Shown here: piece after piece, positions 1-13,700 of the stretch
Layout of the letters: each line of letters begins with the position of its first letter
Numbering within the stretch: position 1 is the first letter of the stretch
NCBI GenBank assembly: GCA_037039925.1
Contig: JAXRKP010000436.1
Coordinates: 85,001 to 149,000, forward strand
DNA from: Doris montereyensis
Lineage: Eukaryota; Mollusca; Gastropoda; Nudibranchia; Dorididae
Reading direction: 5' to 3'
Length of the DNA stretch: 64,000 bases
Position numbers and translations under genes: made by a program
Notes under the pieces: model-generated
Databases searched by the model: none
What the model saw: the letters and a program-made list of their open reading frames with translations, nothing else
What the model was told of the DNA's origin: nothing

Positions 1-117
1 TGATTTTAGCTGACTTCAACTTCAATAACTTTTCAAGAGAAAAATCCGCCAACAGCAATAACAAAAACATAACTCATTTCACACATCATGTTCATGCACG
101 ACCCACGTATGCGTCAG

Positions 118-433
118 AAGAGGGACGATAGCCCAGAGGCAGAGTGTGGGCTTTTCAACCCAAAGGGCGTGGGTTCAAGCCCCGCCGACGGTTGATCATT
201 TTGTTCCAGGTTTTTTCAAGTAAAATCTACGCCCCCCTCCCCCTGCCCCCTGATCTAGGTAGGTGGATGGCATCTAGTCCCATAGGAAACGGGTGATAAA
301 AAGGAGGTCCCGTGTGCACGTTAAAGGCCCACTGCCTGTTTACAGTGCAGTCCGGGCAAAATTAAAAATCCGACCAAAAAAACCCGAGATCACCTTAGTT
401 GTGGATGTGGGTAAATCAAATCAAATCAAATGC
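118..433 (+). mobile_element. tRNA-derived SINE, family A, copy 1
   Basis: The head carries a pol III A-box-like stretch (tagcccagaggc) and a B box (GGTTCAAGCCC), followed by a body that ends in repeated TCAAA units after GATCACCTTAGTTGTGG. The same head, body and tail recur near 31231, 55451 and 58736, and the head alone at 36527. The small ORF inside this copy (293-478) is accidental. The family identity comes from comparison within this window only. Confidence 0.8.
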
Positions 434-815
434 GTCAGAATTGGTCCAATCAATTTTAATTTATACGTCGCCAAATAAAAAAGCAGAAAGAAAAAGATAA
501 AAGATTGTAGTGGTGATAGGGGAAGAGGGGTTGTGTTTTCCTCACCACCGATGACCACCCCCACCCCCTCACATACCAGGTGTTATTCCCATTAATGATA
601 CACAGCTTCTATTCGCATGTCTGTTCACCTGGCAAAATGACGTTGACTCATCACACGACCTATCAGGTTTTCTATCTGGTTGAAATCTCCCACGATGGTC
701 GGAAAAAAATTGAAAACAATGCCCAAATGAATATCATGTTGTGTTGACTTTGACCAATATCTAAATATATACTTATGAGTTTGTTGATCTTTGTTCGCAT
801 AACTTTGTTGAAAGC
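434..815. other. No recognisable feature
   Basis: AT-rich, non-coding in appearance. No repeat shared with the rest of the window was seen. Confidence 0.5.
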
Positions 816-1096
816 CCACTAAGAGTAACCATATGTTGCATGTAAAATCATCCCTGATCGGTTTTTGTTAGAGAAATTGTTCTGGCAAAAGTGGTGTTGA
901 ATTAATGTAACCTTTATTATTTCCTCGTCTTTTTGAGAATTATATTCATTCAGCTAGCCCGCCATTTAGAACAGGTTACACCGGGTAATTAAAAAGTTGG
1001 AATACTACCTTCACGTCTACCTGCGTAACCTCAGAATTGAACACTGACCCGATCTAATAATCGTATTTGGTACCACCCGGTGTGTAATATGCTTGT
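816..1096 (+). repeat. Anonymous dispersed repeat R1, copy 1
   Basis: The sequence from 'aagagtaaccat' through 'ctacctgcgtaacctcag' to 'gataatcgta'-like text recurs, diverged, at 47770-47975 and 48325-48610, and its 3' part again just after the LINE at 40853-40905. No coding potential or terminal repeats were identified, so it could be a UTR or tail of a larger element. Confidence 0.6.
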
Positions 1097-1157
1097 ATAA
1101 TACATTTAAATAACGAAGAAGGTCACAGGTCAGCTCTTAATCACGATTTTCAACTTG

Positions 1158-1645
<488 letters not shown>

Positions 1646-1742
1646 TTATTCACTGTGTTTATATGTGTCATATCCTGTTAAGTGAATTTATGACTGTCTA
1701 AAAGTATGGAAAATAGAATCAATAGGAACATTGAATTTCAAA

Positions 1743-4345
1743 TTAACAACAGTAACAATAACAATAAAAACACACAATGACAATACCAGAACAATAACAA
1801 TGACAAAGACATAACAATGACAATGGACAATAACAATGACAATGACAATGACAATGACGATGACAATACCAATAACAATAACATAACAATGGTAATACCA
1901 ATAACATAACAATTTCAATAACATATGACAATGATAATGACAATGAAAATGACAATGACGATGACAATGACAATGAAAATGAAAATGAAAATGACAATGA
2001 CGATGACAATAACAATAACAATAACAATAACAATAACAATAACAATAACAATAACAATAACAATAACAATAACAATAACATAACAATGATAATACCAATA
2101 ACATAACAATGACAATAACATGTGACAATGATAATGACAATGCAAATGACAATGACAATGACAATAACAACGACAATAACAGTGACAGTAACAATGGCAA
2201 TGACAATGACAATAACAAAAACCAATAACATAACAATGACAATAACAATGACAATAACAATGATAATAACAATGACAATAACAATGATAATAACAATGAC
2301 AATGACAATGACAATGACAATGACAATAACAATAACAATAACAATAACAATGACAATAACAATGACAATGACAATAACATTGACAATGACAATGACAATG
2401 ACAATAACAATGACAATAACAATGACAATAACAATGGCAATAACAATAACGCAAACATAACAATAACAATAACAATGACAATGACAATAACAATGATAAT
2501 AATAACAATAACAATAACAATAACAATAACAATGATAATAACAATGATAATAACAATGATAATAACAATGATAAATACAATGACAATGACAATAACAATG
2601 ATAATAACAATGACAATAACAATAACAATAACAATAACAATGACAATAACAATGACAATGACAATGATAATAACAATAACAATGACAATAACAATAACAA
2701 TGATAATAACAATGACAATAACAATAACAATGACAATGACAATGACAATAACAATGACAATGATAATAACAATGACAATAACAATGACAAGAACAATTAC
2801 AAGAACAATGACAAACACAATGACAAGAACAATGACAATAACAATGACAAACACAATGACAAACACAATGACAACAATGACAATAACAATGACAATAAAA
2901 ATAACAATAACAATGACAATGACATACAGATACCATAACAATGACAATAACAATGACAAGAACAATGACAATAACAATGACAAACACAATGGCAAGAACA
3001 ATGACAATAACAATGACAATAACAATGACAATAAAAATGACAATAACAATGACAATGACATACAAATACCATAACAATGACAATAACAATGACAATAACA
3101 ATGGAAATCACAATGACAATAGCAATGACATAGCAATGACAATGACAATGATAATGACAATAACAATAACAATGACAATAACAATGACAATGACATTGAC
3201 ATTGACAATGACAATACTAATAACAATAACATAATAATGCCAATAACTATGACAATGACAGTGACACTGACCATGGCGCTGACAATGACAATGATAATGA
3301 CAATGAAAATGACAATGCCAGTGACAATGACAATGACAACGACAGTGACAAAGACAATGACAATGACAATGATAATGACAATGACAATGACAATGACAAC
3401 GACAATGATAATGACAAAGACAATGACAATGACAATGACAATGACAATGACAATGACAATGACAATGACAGTGACAAAGACAATGACAATGACAATGACA
3501 ATGATAATGACAATGACAATGACAATGACAATGACAATGACAATGATAATGACAAAGACAATGACAATGACAATGACAATGACAATGACAACGACAGTGA
3601 CAATGACAATGACAATGACAATGACACTGACAATGACAATGACAATGGCAATGAAGTGACAATGACAATGACAATGACAACGACAATGACAATGACAATG
3701 ACAATGACAATGACAGTGACAATAACAATGACAATGACAACGACAGTGACAATGACAATGACAATGACAATGACAATGACAATGACAATGACAGTGACAA
3801 TGACAATGACAATGACAATGACAACGACAACGACAATGACAATGACAATAACAATGACAATGACAATGACAATGATAATGACAATGACAATGACAATGAC
3901 AACGACAGTGACAATAACAATGACAATGACAATGACAATGACAATGACAATGACAATGGCAATGACAATGACAATGACAATGACAATGACAATGACAACG
4001 ACAATGACAATGACAATGACAATGACAATGACAATAACAATGACAATAACAATGACAGTGACAATGACAATGCCAATGACAATGACAATGACAATGACAA
4101 TGACAATGACAATGACAATGACAATGACAATGACAATGACAATGACAATGACAATGACAATGACAATGACAACGATGGTGACAATGACAATGAGAATGAA
4201 AATGACAACGACAATGACAATGACAATGACAATGACAATGACAAACAATGACAACGACAATGCCAATGACAACGACAGTGGTAATGACAATAACAATGAC
4301 AATGACGATGACAATGACGATGGCAATAACAATAACAATAACAAT
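1743..4345. repeat. 2.6 kb hexanucleotide satellite (AATGAC/AATAAC)n
   Basis: The array is built from AATGAC and AATAAC hexamers with variants such as AATGAT, AACGAC and AAAGAC. The left part (to about 3230) mixes AATAAC with AATGAC; the right part (about 3250-4250) is almost pure AATGAC. Irregular hexamers mark longer repeat units: 'catacagataccataac' at 2923 returns as 'catacaaataccataac' at 3059. The hexamer phase is kept well enough that the minus strand stays open for over 900 codons (VIVIVI, CHCHCY and SLSLLL stretches), which is low-complexity and not a gene. Confidence 0.95.
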
Positions 4346-4384
4346 AAAAACGTAATTTTGAAACACGTCGGAAAGATGGGTTGA

Positions 4385-4745
4385 TGGGTTGGAGTCGAAT
4401 ACGGTGAGGTTGTTAACTCGACGATAATCAACGCATATACGATCCGTTCCATCCTTCTTCTTGACTACCACTAAGAGCGAAGTCTCAGATTTGAACGCAT
4501 CTCGTATTGCGTAAGGGACTGGATATGAGGCGTTGGTGAACCAGCACTTTCAAAGTTAAATCGACGCAGTGCTCCGCGAATTGACAACAGTCGGACATAT
4601 CTGAAAATATACTTCGATATGCCAGGTCATCTCCGAATTTCAGATCTCGGTGAGAATCATGTTGACCCCATGTTCTCAGATCTGCGAGGTCCTCTGCGGA
4701 TATTGCATCGTCTTCGAAATCGTTGTCGTCGACTACAGCCACCTC
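4385..4745 (-). mobile_element. Ty3/Gypsy-type LTR retrotransposon pol remnant
   Basis: Reading the minus strand, about 4475-4385 encodes VVKKKDGTDRICVDYRRVNN, the start of a Ty3/Gypsy reverse transcriptase. The segment 4742-4485 in another frame contains YRSIFSDM and EHCVDLT, which match the spacer before that domain. The two parts are out of frame and the palm domain is missing, because the hexanucleotide satellite begins directly after the conserved motif. It is a dead fragment. Further GC-rich sequence to about 5000 may belong to the same element but I could not recognise it. Confidence 0.75.
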
Positions 4746-5289
4746 ACCTCGGAATCACGTGCCGCTGTAACGTCGTTGGAAGCATGCTGGTTATCCTCAA
4801 GACAACGGGAGGACGAAAACGTTCGACGTGAAACTTTTCCGGCCGTCGTATCGTCGTCGACGCACTCGTCTGCCCTGCCGTCGTGCAGGCACCGCCTCCA
4901 CGAGTCTCACTACGCCGCTAGAGTCCATCGCAGCCATCACTGCCAGTTGACGCTTCTGCCACGGTGTTGATTGGTTGTTGTCTTGCCGGGGCTACAGACG
5001 TTGCGTCTGTTTTTCTTGCACCCGTGTCTGGATATGGATCTGGATCTGGATTTATGCGTTGAAGAGCCTTGCGGCATAAATTCAACGGGGAAAGGGCGCG
5101 GGCAGACCTATTTATACTAATCCTGCTGATGAACTGCTGCGCGGAAGCAGTTCACAGTCCTCGCATGTACGGTATTATCACCCAGATGGTTTCAGTCAAT
5201 TATTAATTTAGGGAAAAACATTTTTTTAAGACATCGCTAATGCACTGGAAAGGTTGGAAACGATTTGTACCAGTCTCCCAACCGTACCA
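4746..5289. other. Unassigned GC-richer segment
   Basis: The part to about 5100 is noticeably richer in GC than its surroundings and might be more of the adjacent Gypsy remnant. No conserved motif was seen. Confidence 0.35.
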
Positions 5290-6180
5290 GCTTATATAGA
5301 AACGTCAACCGATTGGCCTTTCTTCGGTCCTGAAAGGATGGTAAGTTAGGTGTTTTAACTGTCTCTTTGTGCATTCTGACTCTGTTATGGTGTAGCGAGT
5401 GGCTTGGCGTTGTACTTTTTCGATCTTCTGTTTATCTTTCTGTAGGTGGGGGTCCCATACAATTGAGCTGTATTCTAAGATGGAGCACATTAGAGCCAAG
5501 TAAGCTGTTTTCCGGCATGATCCTGGGTAATGTTTTAGATTACGACGAAAGAAGCCAAGTGTGGTGGTGTTGGCTTTCTTTGTGATATTGGTTATGTGGG
5601 TGTTACACTTAAGGTCCTCAGAGATGGAAACGCCAAGGTACGGGTTTTCGGGGGCTTCCTGTAATATGTAATTATTTAGTTGATAAAAGCTGTTAGATTT
5701 CTGGTTTATGGATAAAATTTAACATTTCGCTGTGTTGAACCTCACCCCCCCCCCCAGGTCGATGCCCACACTTCTAGATTGATGTGGTCTTGTTGTAAGG
5801 CTGTATGATCAGCTCTGGTCTTCATGCTTCTGTAAAGTAAACAGTCATCTGCGAATAGAAGCCCGGTTGATTTTACGTAATCGGGCAGGTCATTTATGTG
5901 ACATAAAAATAGGATGGGGCATTCAGGACACTACTGTTGCTGCCTCGGGTTCGGCACCATCTACGACTACACGCATCTGTATGTTGTTGAGGAAGTCATA
6001 CAGCCATGCGTTGATATTTCCATCAGTGCTGTGCTGACATAACTTGCGAAGTAGTTTATCATAAGGGACAGTGCCAACTGCTTACTAAAATCGAGTATGG
6101 CATTGTCCGCTTGGGTTCCTACGTCGAATTTTGTTAGAAGATCGTACACAATACTGCCTTTTTTCACTTCAAAGGGCGTA
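5290..6180 (-). mobile_element. Decayed LINE reverse transcriptase (jockey/CR1-like)
   Basis: Read on the minus strand, the pieces follow RT order: AILDFSKQLAL (motif A region, near 6100), LLFADDC (motif C with the catalytic Asp pair, 5844-5855), then ILEYSSIVWDPHLQKD and VQRQATRY (C-terminal tail, 5490-5350). The frame is broken by stops and indels between these pieces. The tail sequence is typical of jockey/CR1-type non-LTR elements; the clade is an inference from motifs. Confidence 0.8.
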
Positions 6181-6481
6181 TAATCGAATTTTAATTTTTT
6201 TAAAAACACTTCTTTTAAAAAAAAACATTTTTGTATATTTAGCCTTAGACAAACTCGCTAATTTGCTCAAAATCTTTAAAAAAAAGATAATTATATATAA
6301 TCCGTCCCAGCTCAACTGTTTGGATTATCGAGACATCCGGATTATCGAAGTCTGGACTATCAAGACATGGCTGCACATGTGTGTGTGTAATATTTTCTTG
6401 GTAGAGGGACATGTCTGATAATAGTAATATATACATAGTGATAAACGTCAAAAGAAATCGTAACATTTATTGTAAACTTTG
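6181..6481. other. AT-rich spacer
   Basis: No gene or repeat recognised between the LINE remnant and the GA tract. Confidence 0.5.
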
Positions 6482-6903
<422 letters not shown>

Positions 6904-6957
6904 ATATGGTTTTCATCTCGCCGCTCATCAAGGCGGTCGGAGAAGTCAATCTCTACA

Positions 6958-7013
6958 CCCTTTCATTTGAAACGGAGGGCAAGACTTCGACGGCCGTTTT
7001 TCAAATGAAAGGG
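6958..7013. repeat. Short inverted repeat upstream of PLK1
   Basis: The left arm CCCTTTCATTTGAAACGG (6958-6975) pairs with the right arm at 6994-7013 (CCG then TTTTTCAAATGAAAGGG), leaving an 18-base loop. A third single arm, CCCTTTCAAATGAAAAC, lies at about 7210. Each arm contains a TTTGAA-like motif on one strand. A role in regulation is speculation. Confidence 0.6.
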
Positions 7014-7525
7014 CTTTTCGCTGTTATTGCGTAAACTATGGAAGGTGTGGAAATTATGATACTAGTGTGATTATCCGGGTAGTTGGTCGTTGTATTGATG
7101 TAGGTTTACTGGTTTGTTTAATTCAAATGAGAAATTGGGAGATTAATTTTTGTTGTTGTAGATCTAGTGATTGCAGTGAAACTAGGTTGGGAGACAGAAG
7201 CGATTAAACGCCCTTTCAAATGAAAACTGCAAAGTAGTAACTAGTTATGTTTCACAGGAATAAGCGCCACGGAATCCATGGTATAGCGATGCGAGTTAGT
7301 TCGTTGAAGATGGGCGAGCATAAGTTTACAGATGTTAATTTTCAAGAGTTAACACGTAACGCACGTCAACGATACAGGGCGATAGTTATCGGCTAGGTGC
7401 ACATCCCCTTTTAAGAATACTGGTGTGACATTCGCGTTCCGCCGCTCGATTATACTTTTTTATATTGTAGGTGAAAGGTCATATGTACATTTGTTTATCG
7501 CTCAAGCGACCTAAAACCATGTCAA

Positions 7526-7601
7526 CCAATGAAAATGGCCGAAAGCATTTAAGCCAATGAGAAGGTCGTATTTTCAAGACTTTCATGCTGCTAAATTTGA
7601 A
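7526..7601 (+). promoter_or_regulatory. Putative G2/M-type promoter: two CCAAT boxes plus CHR
   Basis: Two CCAAT boxes (7526-7530 and 7554-7558) lie 28 bp apart, and a CHR-type TTTGAA(TT) lies at 7596-7601, about 80 bp before the PLK1 start codon. Pairs of NF-Y (CCAAT) sites about three helical turns apart with a downstream CHR bound by DREAM/MuvB are the known architecture of cell-cycle genes expressed in G2/M, including vertebrate PLK1. The motifs are seen directly; their use in this species is inferred. No TATA box was noted. Confidence 0.5.
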
Positions 7602-7678
7602 TTACATGTCCTCAGCAAACTCGAAGAGAAGGCAGAGATATTTTCTACGTATGCCCTGTCTTATTTGGGATTTCAACT

Positions 7679-7789
7679 ATGGCATCTTCAAGCACCAAAG
7701 ACGACGGCCGTCCTAAGGATGTCGTACCTGAGGTTTTAGTCGATCCAGGAACTGGAAAACGTTATCTACGAGGCAGATTTCTTGGCAAG
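7679..7789 (+). CDS. PLK1: PLK1 exon 1
   Basis: 37 codons from ATG: a short variable N-terminus, then [11 protein letters not shown] leading into the ATP-binding loop. Donor GTGAAA; ends in phase 0. The N-terminal extension is about 24 residues shorter than in human PLK1. Confidence 0.88.
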
Positions 7790-10700
7790 GTGAAAATTCA
7801 AACGTGTCTGTGCTTGTCTGTCTCTGTCCCTTATCATCAACTCTGACCATTTATGATTTTTGGGCATTTAAAAAGAACAATTGAATTAAACTTTAGATAG
7901 ATCTAGATATAGACTAGATCTAGATCTAATAACAAATCTCGATCTAGAATCTAGTTCGCGATTTAGTGCCTATGGGTATTACTTAAGAATTGATGTCCTG
8001 TTTGACCCAGAAATAGATCTACTAGAATCTAGATCTAGTCTAAGATCTAATCTAAATCTGAATAGGCCTACTAAATGTAACTAAAACAAAGTGGCCAGGG
8101 TGGTGTTTTAGTTTAAAAGATCATCGGCATAATCGCACTTTAGCACCGTCAGGCAGTATCCAACTTGAAACTAGTTGAATAATACTGTTTACCATGTATC
8201 ACCGACCTGACTCACTGAAAACTGAAAAAAACACTGCGCGATGACGCTCTCGCTCTCTCCGACTCAGGCCAACTGACCGTGATGTAGAGGCTAGACCACT
8301 GGAGTGGCGAGAATGTGATCGCACTTCAGCACCGCCAAGTGTCCCACCGGTCATGTCAGTATTTATTTTTGGGTCAGATCTGGAGGCTGGGATCAGTGAG
8401 AAGGAAGAGGAGAGGGAATTACTATGGGCTAGCCTCTACTCTCACTTCTCACTGATCCCAGCTTCCGTGACCAAATCTGACAACAAAAAACTGACATGAC
8501 CGTTGGACACTTGGTGGTGCTGAAGTGCGATCACATTCTCGCCACTCCGCTAGGCCTACCCTACTATCTCTGTTCTGTGGTCCTCTCCTCTAGGCCTAAC
8601 TCCGTGAATGAAACTTGAGAGATGAATTCTTTTTACATGTTTTAGATCTAGGTTTTCATACTTTATTCTGAGGAGTGGGGGGAGGGGGGGCTTGTCCCCT
8701 ACATTACTAGAAACAGTGATAGTGTTCCTATGTTTATATTTAATTCATAGCCTACTCCTTGTGTCTACCTTCTTCTTCAAAATAGCAGACCAATTCAAAT
8801 CTTGTTTCCTGATTGCGGGGAACAATAATGATAGTAATTGAATTGTTTTACCCCCTTACAGGTTTTGTTTCCCAGTTTTATCATTTTCAGGGGGAAATGT
8901 GTATTTCCCACTATTGCGCCTATGGTCAGCGGTGCTAAAGTAGGAGTAATAATAGGAAGACGAATTGAAGCCCTGCTTGCCTGGCCAAGTCGTCTCACCC
9001 TCTTCTTTATATTTCTTGTACTTGTATTTAAATGCAATGCTCTTACGTAATACTATTTTGAAATTTTAAAGGGGTGATAAAGTTCAGGTCTTTTTTTTTC
9101 AGAGTTTGTCCCCATCCTTGTATTATGTAACAGTGTATGTTTTGTATAATATTGCATAACATTTGGTCCGAGAAGTTTTTCAGGCAATTTTGTCAAGGGT
9201 GAATGGAAGGTCTGGTAATCGTGTTGGAGGCGAAATCTTGGCGGTGCTTAAATGCGATTATCCCCTAGAATCTAGATCAAGAGTTCTAATTCAGTAATTT
9301 AAGTGGCATAGATTAAAGACTGTCAAATTTGTACTTGTTAGTATCAGCTTAGAGCTAGATCTACAAGTAACAATTAGAGTGAGAATGACGAAATCTAGAT
9401 CTATCCACAATCCCTTTCCTGAACCCCCTACCCCCACTCCATTGGTGGGGTGAGTGGGCGTTTAGGGTAAGGGATTGTAGATAGATTTCTTTATGTTTTA
9501 TAGTTTGTTTCCTGCTTTCAACATTTTGATAATCTTGTCTTTTTTCTTTTGATCTTTAGGGTGGTTTTTGCAAAATGTTACGAGTTAACAGACTTGAATA
9601 CCAAAGAAATATGGGCAGGAAAAATTGTACCCAAATCATTGTTGGTGAAACAGCATCAGAAGGACAAGGTTTGTGTTACAGTTCCAGCATGAACATTCTT
9701 TCTTGCACTTTTACAAACTGAAGAGAAGGTTTGCAGTAGTGATATTAAGAACCATAGTATGTGAAACTCAGGAGGCAAGATTCGTAATTAAAAATTTAAG
9801 AAGAAATTTCTAATGCTTAATTAGAAGAGATTTTTTTCACTTGTTTTATGTGTGGACATACGTTTACATAGCTGCCAAGCGTTCCGTATAATACGGATTT
9901 GTTCCGTTATTTCGTCTATCCGTCCGTAAATCCGATTTTACTGCACTGAGTCCGTATTTCGTAATTTTCCGTATCCACCATGGCTGATGGAACCGTTTCT
10001 GCAAGGTCCGGAGCCCCATTCGAGTATATTTTTGCGAATTTTTAATGGCGTCAAGCAGTCTGTGAACCGGATGTATATAATGTAATAATAGTAACAATTT
10101 CCGGGTCTTCACATGTGTATTCAGTTTAGTGCCCTCTTCGACAATACAGATTATTAGCTGCCTTTGTTGTTCATTCGTCTTGGATATAGATCTATTCTAA
10201 TTCTAGTGACTTTGTGCCGTGTGAGATCTTGATCGACATTACGCTCTTCGACTTAGACAATACGGATTAGATATCTAGATCTAGATTTAGAATCTAGATA
10301 GATCTAGATCTAGTTGTTGGTTGATTTTTTAAGATATTAAATTTAAGGGTAAATTTAAAGACTGCATTGAGAACTCTGAACTGGCTGGATATTATTGTTA
10401 CGGATTTATTAGAGATCTATTCTAGATCTAGTGCCTTACGTTCATCGAGGATCTAATCTAGATTTGAGATTTGGTTTAGATGTGGTGATTTTTAAGACTG
10501 CATTGAGAACTCCGAACTGACTGTGATCTCTATTATTAATATTTATTGATATTATTATTAATATTATCTATCTAGACTAGATCTAGAACTAGATTTAAAA
10601 GAATGGCTTTCCCTCCCCCACCTTCAAAAAAGAAAAAAGCGGGAACAGCATTTCTCTCAAAAATATGCTGAGGAATTCACATTTATAAACGCTTCGAAGA

Positions 10701-13700
10701 CATCCTCAATTTGTGCATTCTGTAAGGTTTGTAGGAAAGACATTAACATTTCACACGGTGGAAGGAGATATTATGAAATATCGAGGTGTCGTAAGGGGTG
10801 TTCCTTATTTTGGTTTTTGAAACTTGGCAGCTATGCGTTTCTTAGTTTTAATGTTCAATTTTCTGTATGTGCTTCTGTTTTGTCACAATTCGTATTTTTT
10901 AAAATAATTGCTTATTTAGACAGATTCAATTTTAGGTAATTAGGTTAGGTTCACTGCAAAGAAGTCAAAATTAAAAAAAAAAAATTAGCATTGTCCTTGA
11001 AAACTTAAGATTAGATATATTTTTTCCTCTCTCTCGCTTTACTAGATGGCCCAAGAAATAGCTATTCATCGCAGTGTTGCTCACAAACACATTGTGGACT
11101 TTCATTCCTTCTTTGAAGACAGTGACAATGTCTACATCTTGCTTGAACTTTGCAGGAGGAGGGTATGTATTGTAGGAGTATTCTACTTTTATTTATTTTA
11201 TTTTTTTTTCGTCAGTTGCTCTTGAATACTTTTTGATGAAGTTCTTGTTTTATCTTTTCTCAGTCTTCATTTATATTCAAGGAAGCAAACTTTTCGTTAT
11301 ACTGTGATTTCAGTTTGCAGCCATGATTTATAACATGAATTTCAGTTAAATTTGTTAACTGGTGAAATAACTTCAATTATAAACGATTTGGTTGGGGTTT
11401 TGTTGTTTGGGGCTGTGCTTAACATTAAAGAGATGAACATTCAGAGTCTGCAGATCTTCTTAGTTTTACAAATTTCCTGTAACTCATGAAAAATCTATTC
11501 AGATTATGTGGTAATAAAACCACGCAAATATTTATGAGTTCTGTGGTGGGGTATTTATGTTCTTCATTTCTAGTTATAAAATTATCGGTTCCATCGTTCC
11601 GGAGGACTCAGGACTAGTTTGTACCATTGGTTTTCAATACCAAATTGAGGTTTTTCCGATTACTGATTATGTCACTTTATAAATTGAGTAGGCCTGATAA
11701 ATCGACTGTCAGCTACCTTCAATTTGAACCATTTTCATAAATAGCCTAACAAATTACACTGAAATAATTATATTCTCAGAAAGTTGACATAGCTGAAGTG
11801 TTAATTGCCATTCTACTGTTTTAGTTTTTGTGGCTTTTATTTCTGAAAAAGAATTATGTGTGGTTGCTTACATAGATATTGGATTGTGCTATATGTATTG
11901 TGTTGACCTACATTTGCAGTCAGAATTAATTTAAATATAGATCTAGATTCTGGAGCCCTTTTATTTAATTTCAATGATGCAGGCGAGGTTCATTCTTAGG
12001 TTGGAGAATTAGTCTAGGTCTAGAATGTAAAGATATTCAGATTGGATTCTACATTTCTAGGTTGAATGTAAGTCCTAGCTATATATTGCACTGTTGCATC
12101 ACAGTAGGGGTATCAATTCATTGACGGTGTTGTGTGTCTGGGCCTACTGTAATGTTGATCTTTAGATCTAGACATTCTAAATACAGGTAAGTTTCTGTTA
12201 AGTACTTTTCTATACCTTGCTTGACAATAAATTAAATTTTTGTTTGTTTTTTCAATTTTAGTCAATGATGGAATTGCACAAAAGGAGACGAGCAGTTACA
12301 GAACCAGAGGCTCGCTACTTTATTAAACAAATAGTTGAAGCATGCCAGTATCTGCATAACAATCGAGTTATTCACAGAGATCTGAAATTGGGAAATCTTT
12401 TCTTGAATGATGAGATGGAACTAAAAATTGGAGACTTTGGGCTGGCAACGAAACTGGATTATGAGGGAGAGCGGAAAAAGTAAGTCCCTCAAGAATGGTT
12501 AAAACTAGTGTACCCATTGATGCTAGCCTACTATTGATTGAACATGAACGACGATCAATTTTAACTTGCCTATATATTTTAACTTGCCTATATTACATGA
12601 AGAAAAACTTTATCAAATCAGAAATGAAAAAAATACATATAAAGGCTGATATAAATATATATCATCAATATACAACAATATGACATATTCATAGTTATTG
12701 TCTGTACAGGGTATTGAGACATTAGTGACATACAAGTTACAATGTAGTTTTCTTGGTTACTGGGTGAGTAAATATTTATCTCACTCTTATTGGGATTGGC
12801 AAGATATAGCGAAATAAACAGTTTCCTTTCATTTTCAAAGGCTGAGCATACAGAAACAAAATGACATTCATCGTCTGGTATAGTTGAGTTATGTTTTATA
12901 TTAAATAGTATCTGAACTTATTTTGGACATTTTTTCCTTGGAAACACACCCACACCCATTTTCCTCAAAGACACTGTGTTACCTTTTCTTTTTCAGGACT
13001 TTATGTGGTACACCTAACTACATTGCCCCTGAGGTCTTGGGCAAAAGGGACATAGTTATGAAGTTGATGTGTGGTCTCTTGGTTGTATATTGTAAGTATG
13101 GTATTTATTTTATGGTTATTTTATAAGATTGCAAGCATCTTACACCCTATATAGTGACGCCGAATGGTTAGGGGATCATGGAGTCCTGGGTTCGAATCCT
13201 GGCAAAGCTAGGCCCTCCGTTGTATTCTTAGGAAATACTTTTTCCCCACTCGACCCAGGTGAAAATGGGTACAAGCACTGCTTGGTATTCAAAACCTACA
13301 TCAGATCAGCATCCTGTCCAGGGGTCATTATTATCTATAGAAACTGGGATAAGCGTTAGTAATCCATATATTGAGTTATACGAGTAGGTGTGAACACCAC
13401 TATTCAACATTTTTATGTTTTATATAAAAAAAACTGTTGAATATAACAAAGGTGAATGAAAAAAACTACTGAAAGACAGGGGAAACAATGACATTTTTCT
13501 TAATTAATACGGCCCTTCTAGTAGAAAATGTTCTCATATGAAAAGTCGTTGGATTATTTTGAATCTACACGCAAAATATGGTTACTTCTTTTAGTACCCT
13601 GGCAGCAAAGCATTTGACCAGGGGTGGGGATTTTCCGGTTTTTCCCGGACTTCCTTTTTTGTTGTTGACACGTCGAAAGGACCTCCATGATTTTCAGATG

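Larger units (their letters stand above)
8129..9261. mobile_element. Putative MITE with outer inverted ends and nested foldback
   Basis: The left end ATAATCGCACTTTAGCACCG (8129) is inverted at 9237-9261 with about 21 of 25 bases matching. The same motif is found again inside, on both arms of the hairpin at 8301-8548. No target-site duplication was recognised. No coding capacity. It lies in PLK1 intron 1. Confidence 0.5.

Noticed and set aside
293..478. 61-codon ORF
   Set aside because: Lies inside SINE family A and crosses its tail; no coding signature.
1688..4471. 927-codon minus-strand ORF, and several smaller ORFs across the same array
   Set aside because: Translation of a hexanucleotide satellite (VIVI, CHCH, SLSL). 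Only its first 30 or so residues are meaningful, as a Gypsy fragment.
7557..7739. 60-codon ORF overlapping PLK1 exon 1
   Set aside because: Out of frame with the PLK1 start and crosses it; the PLK1 frame is supported by homology.
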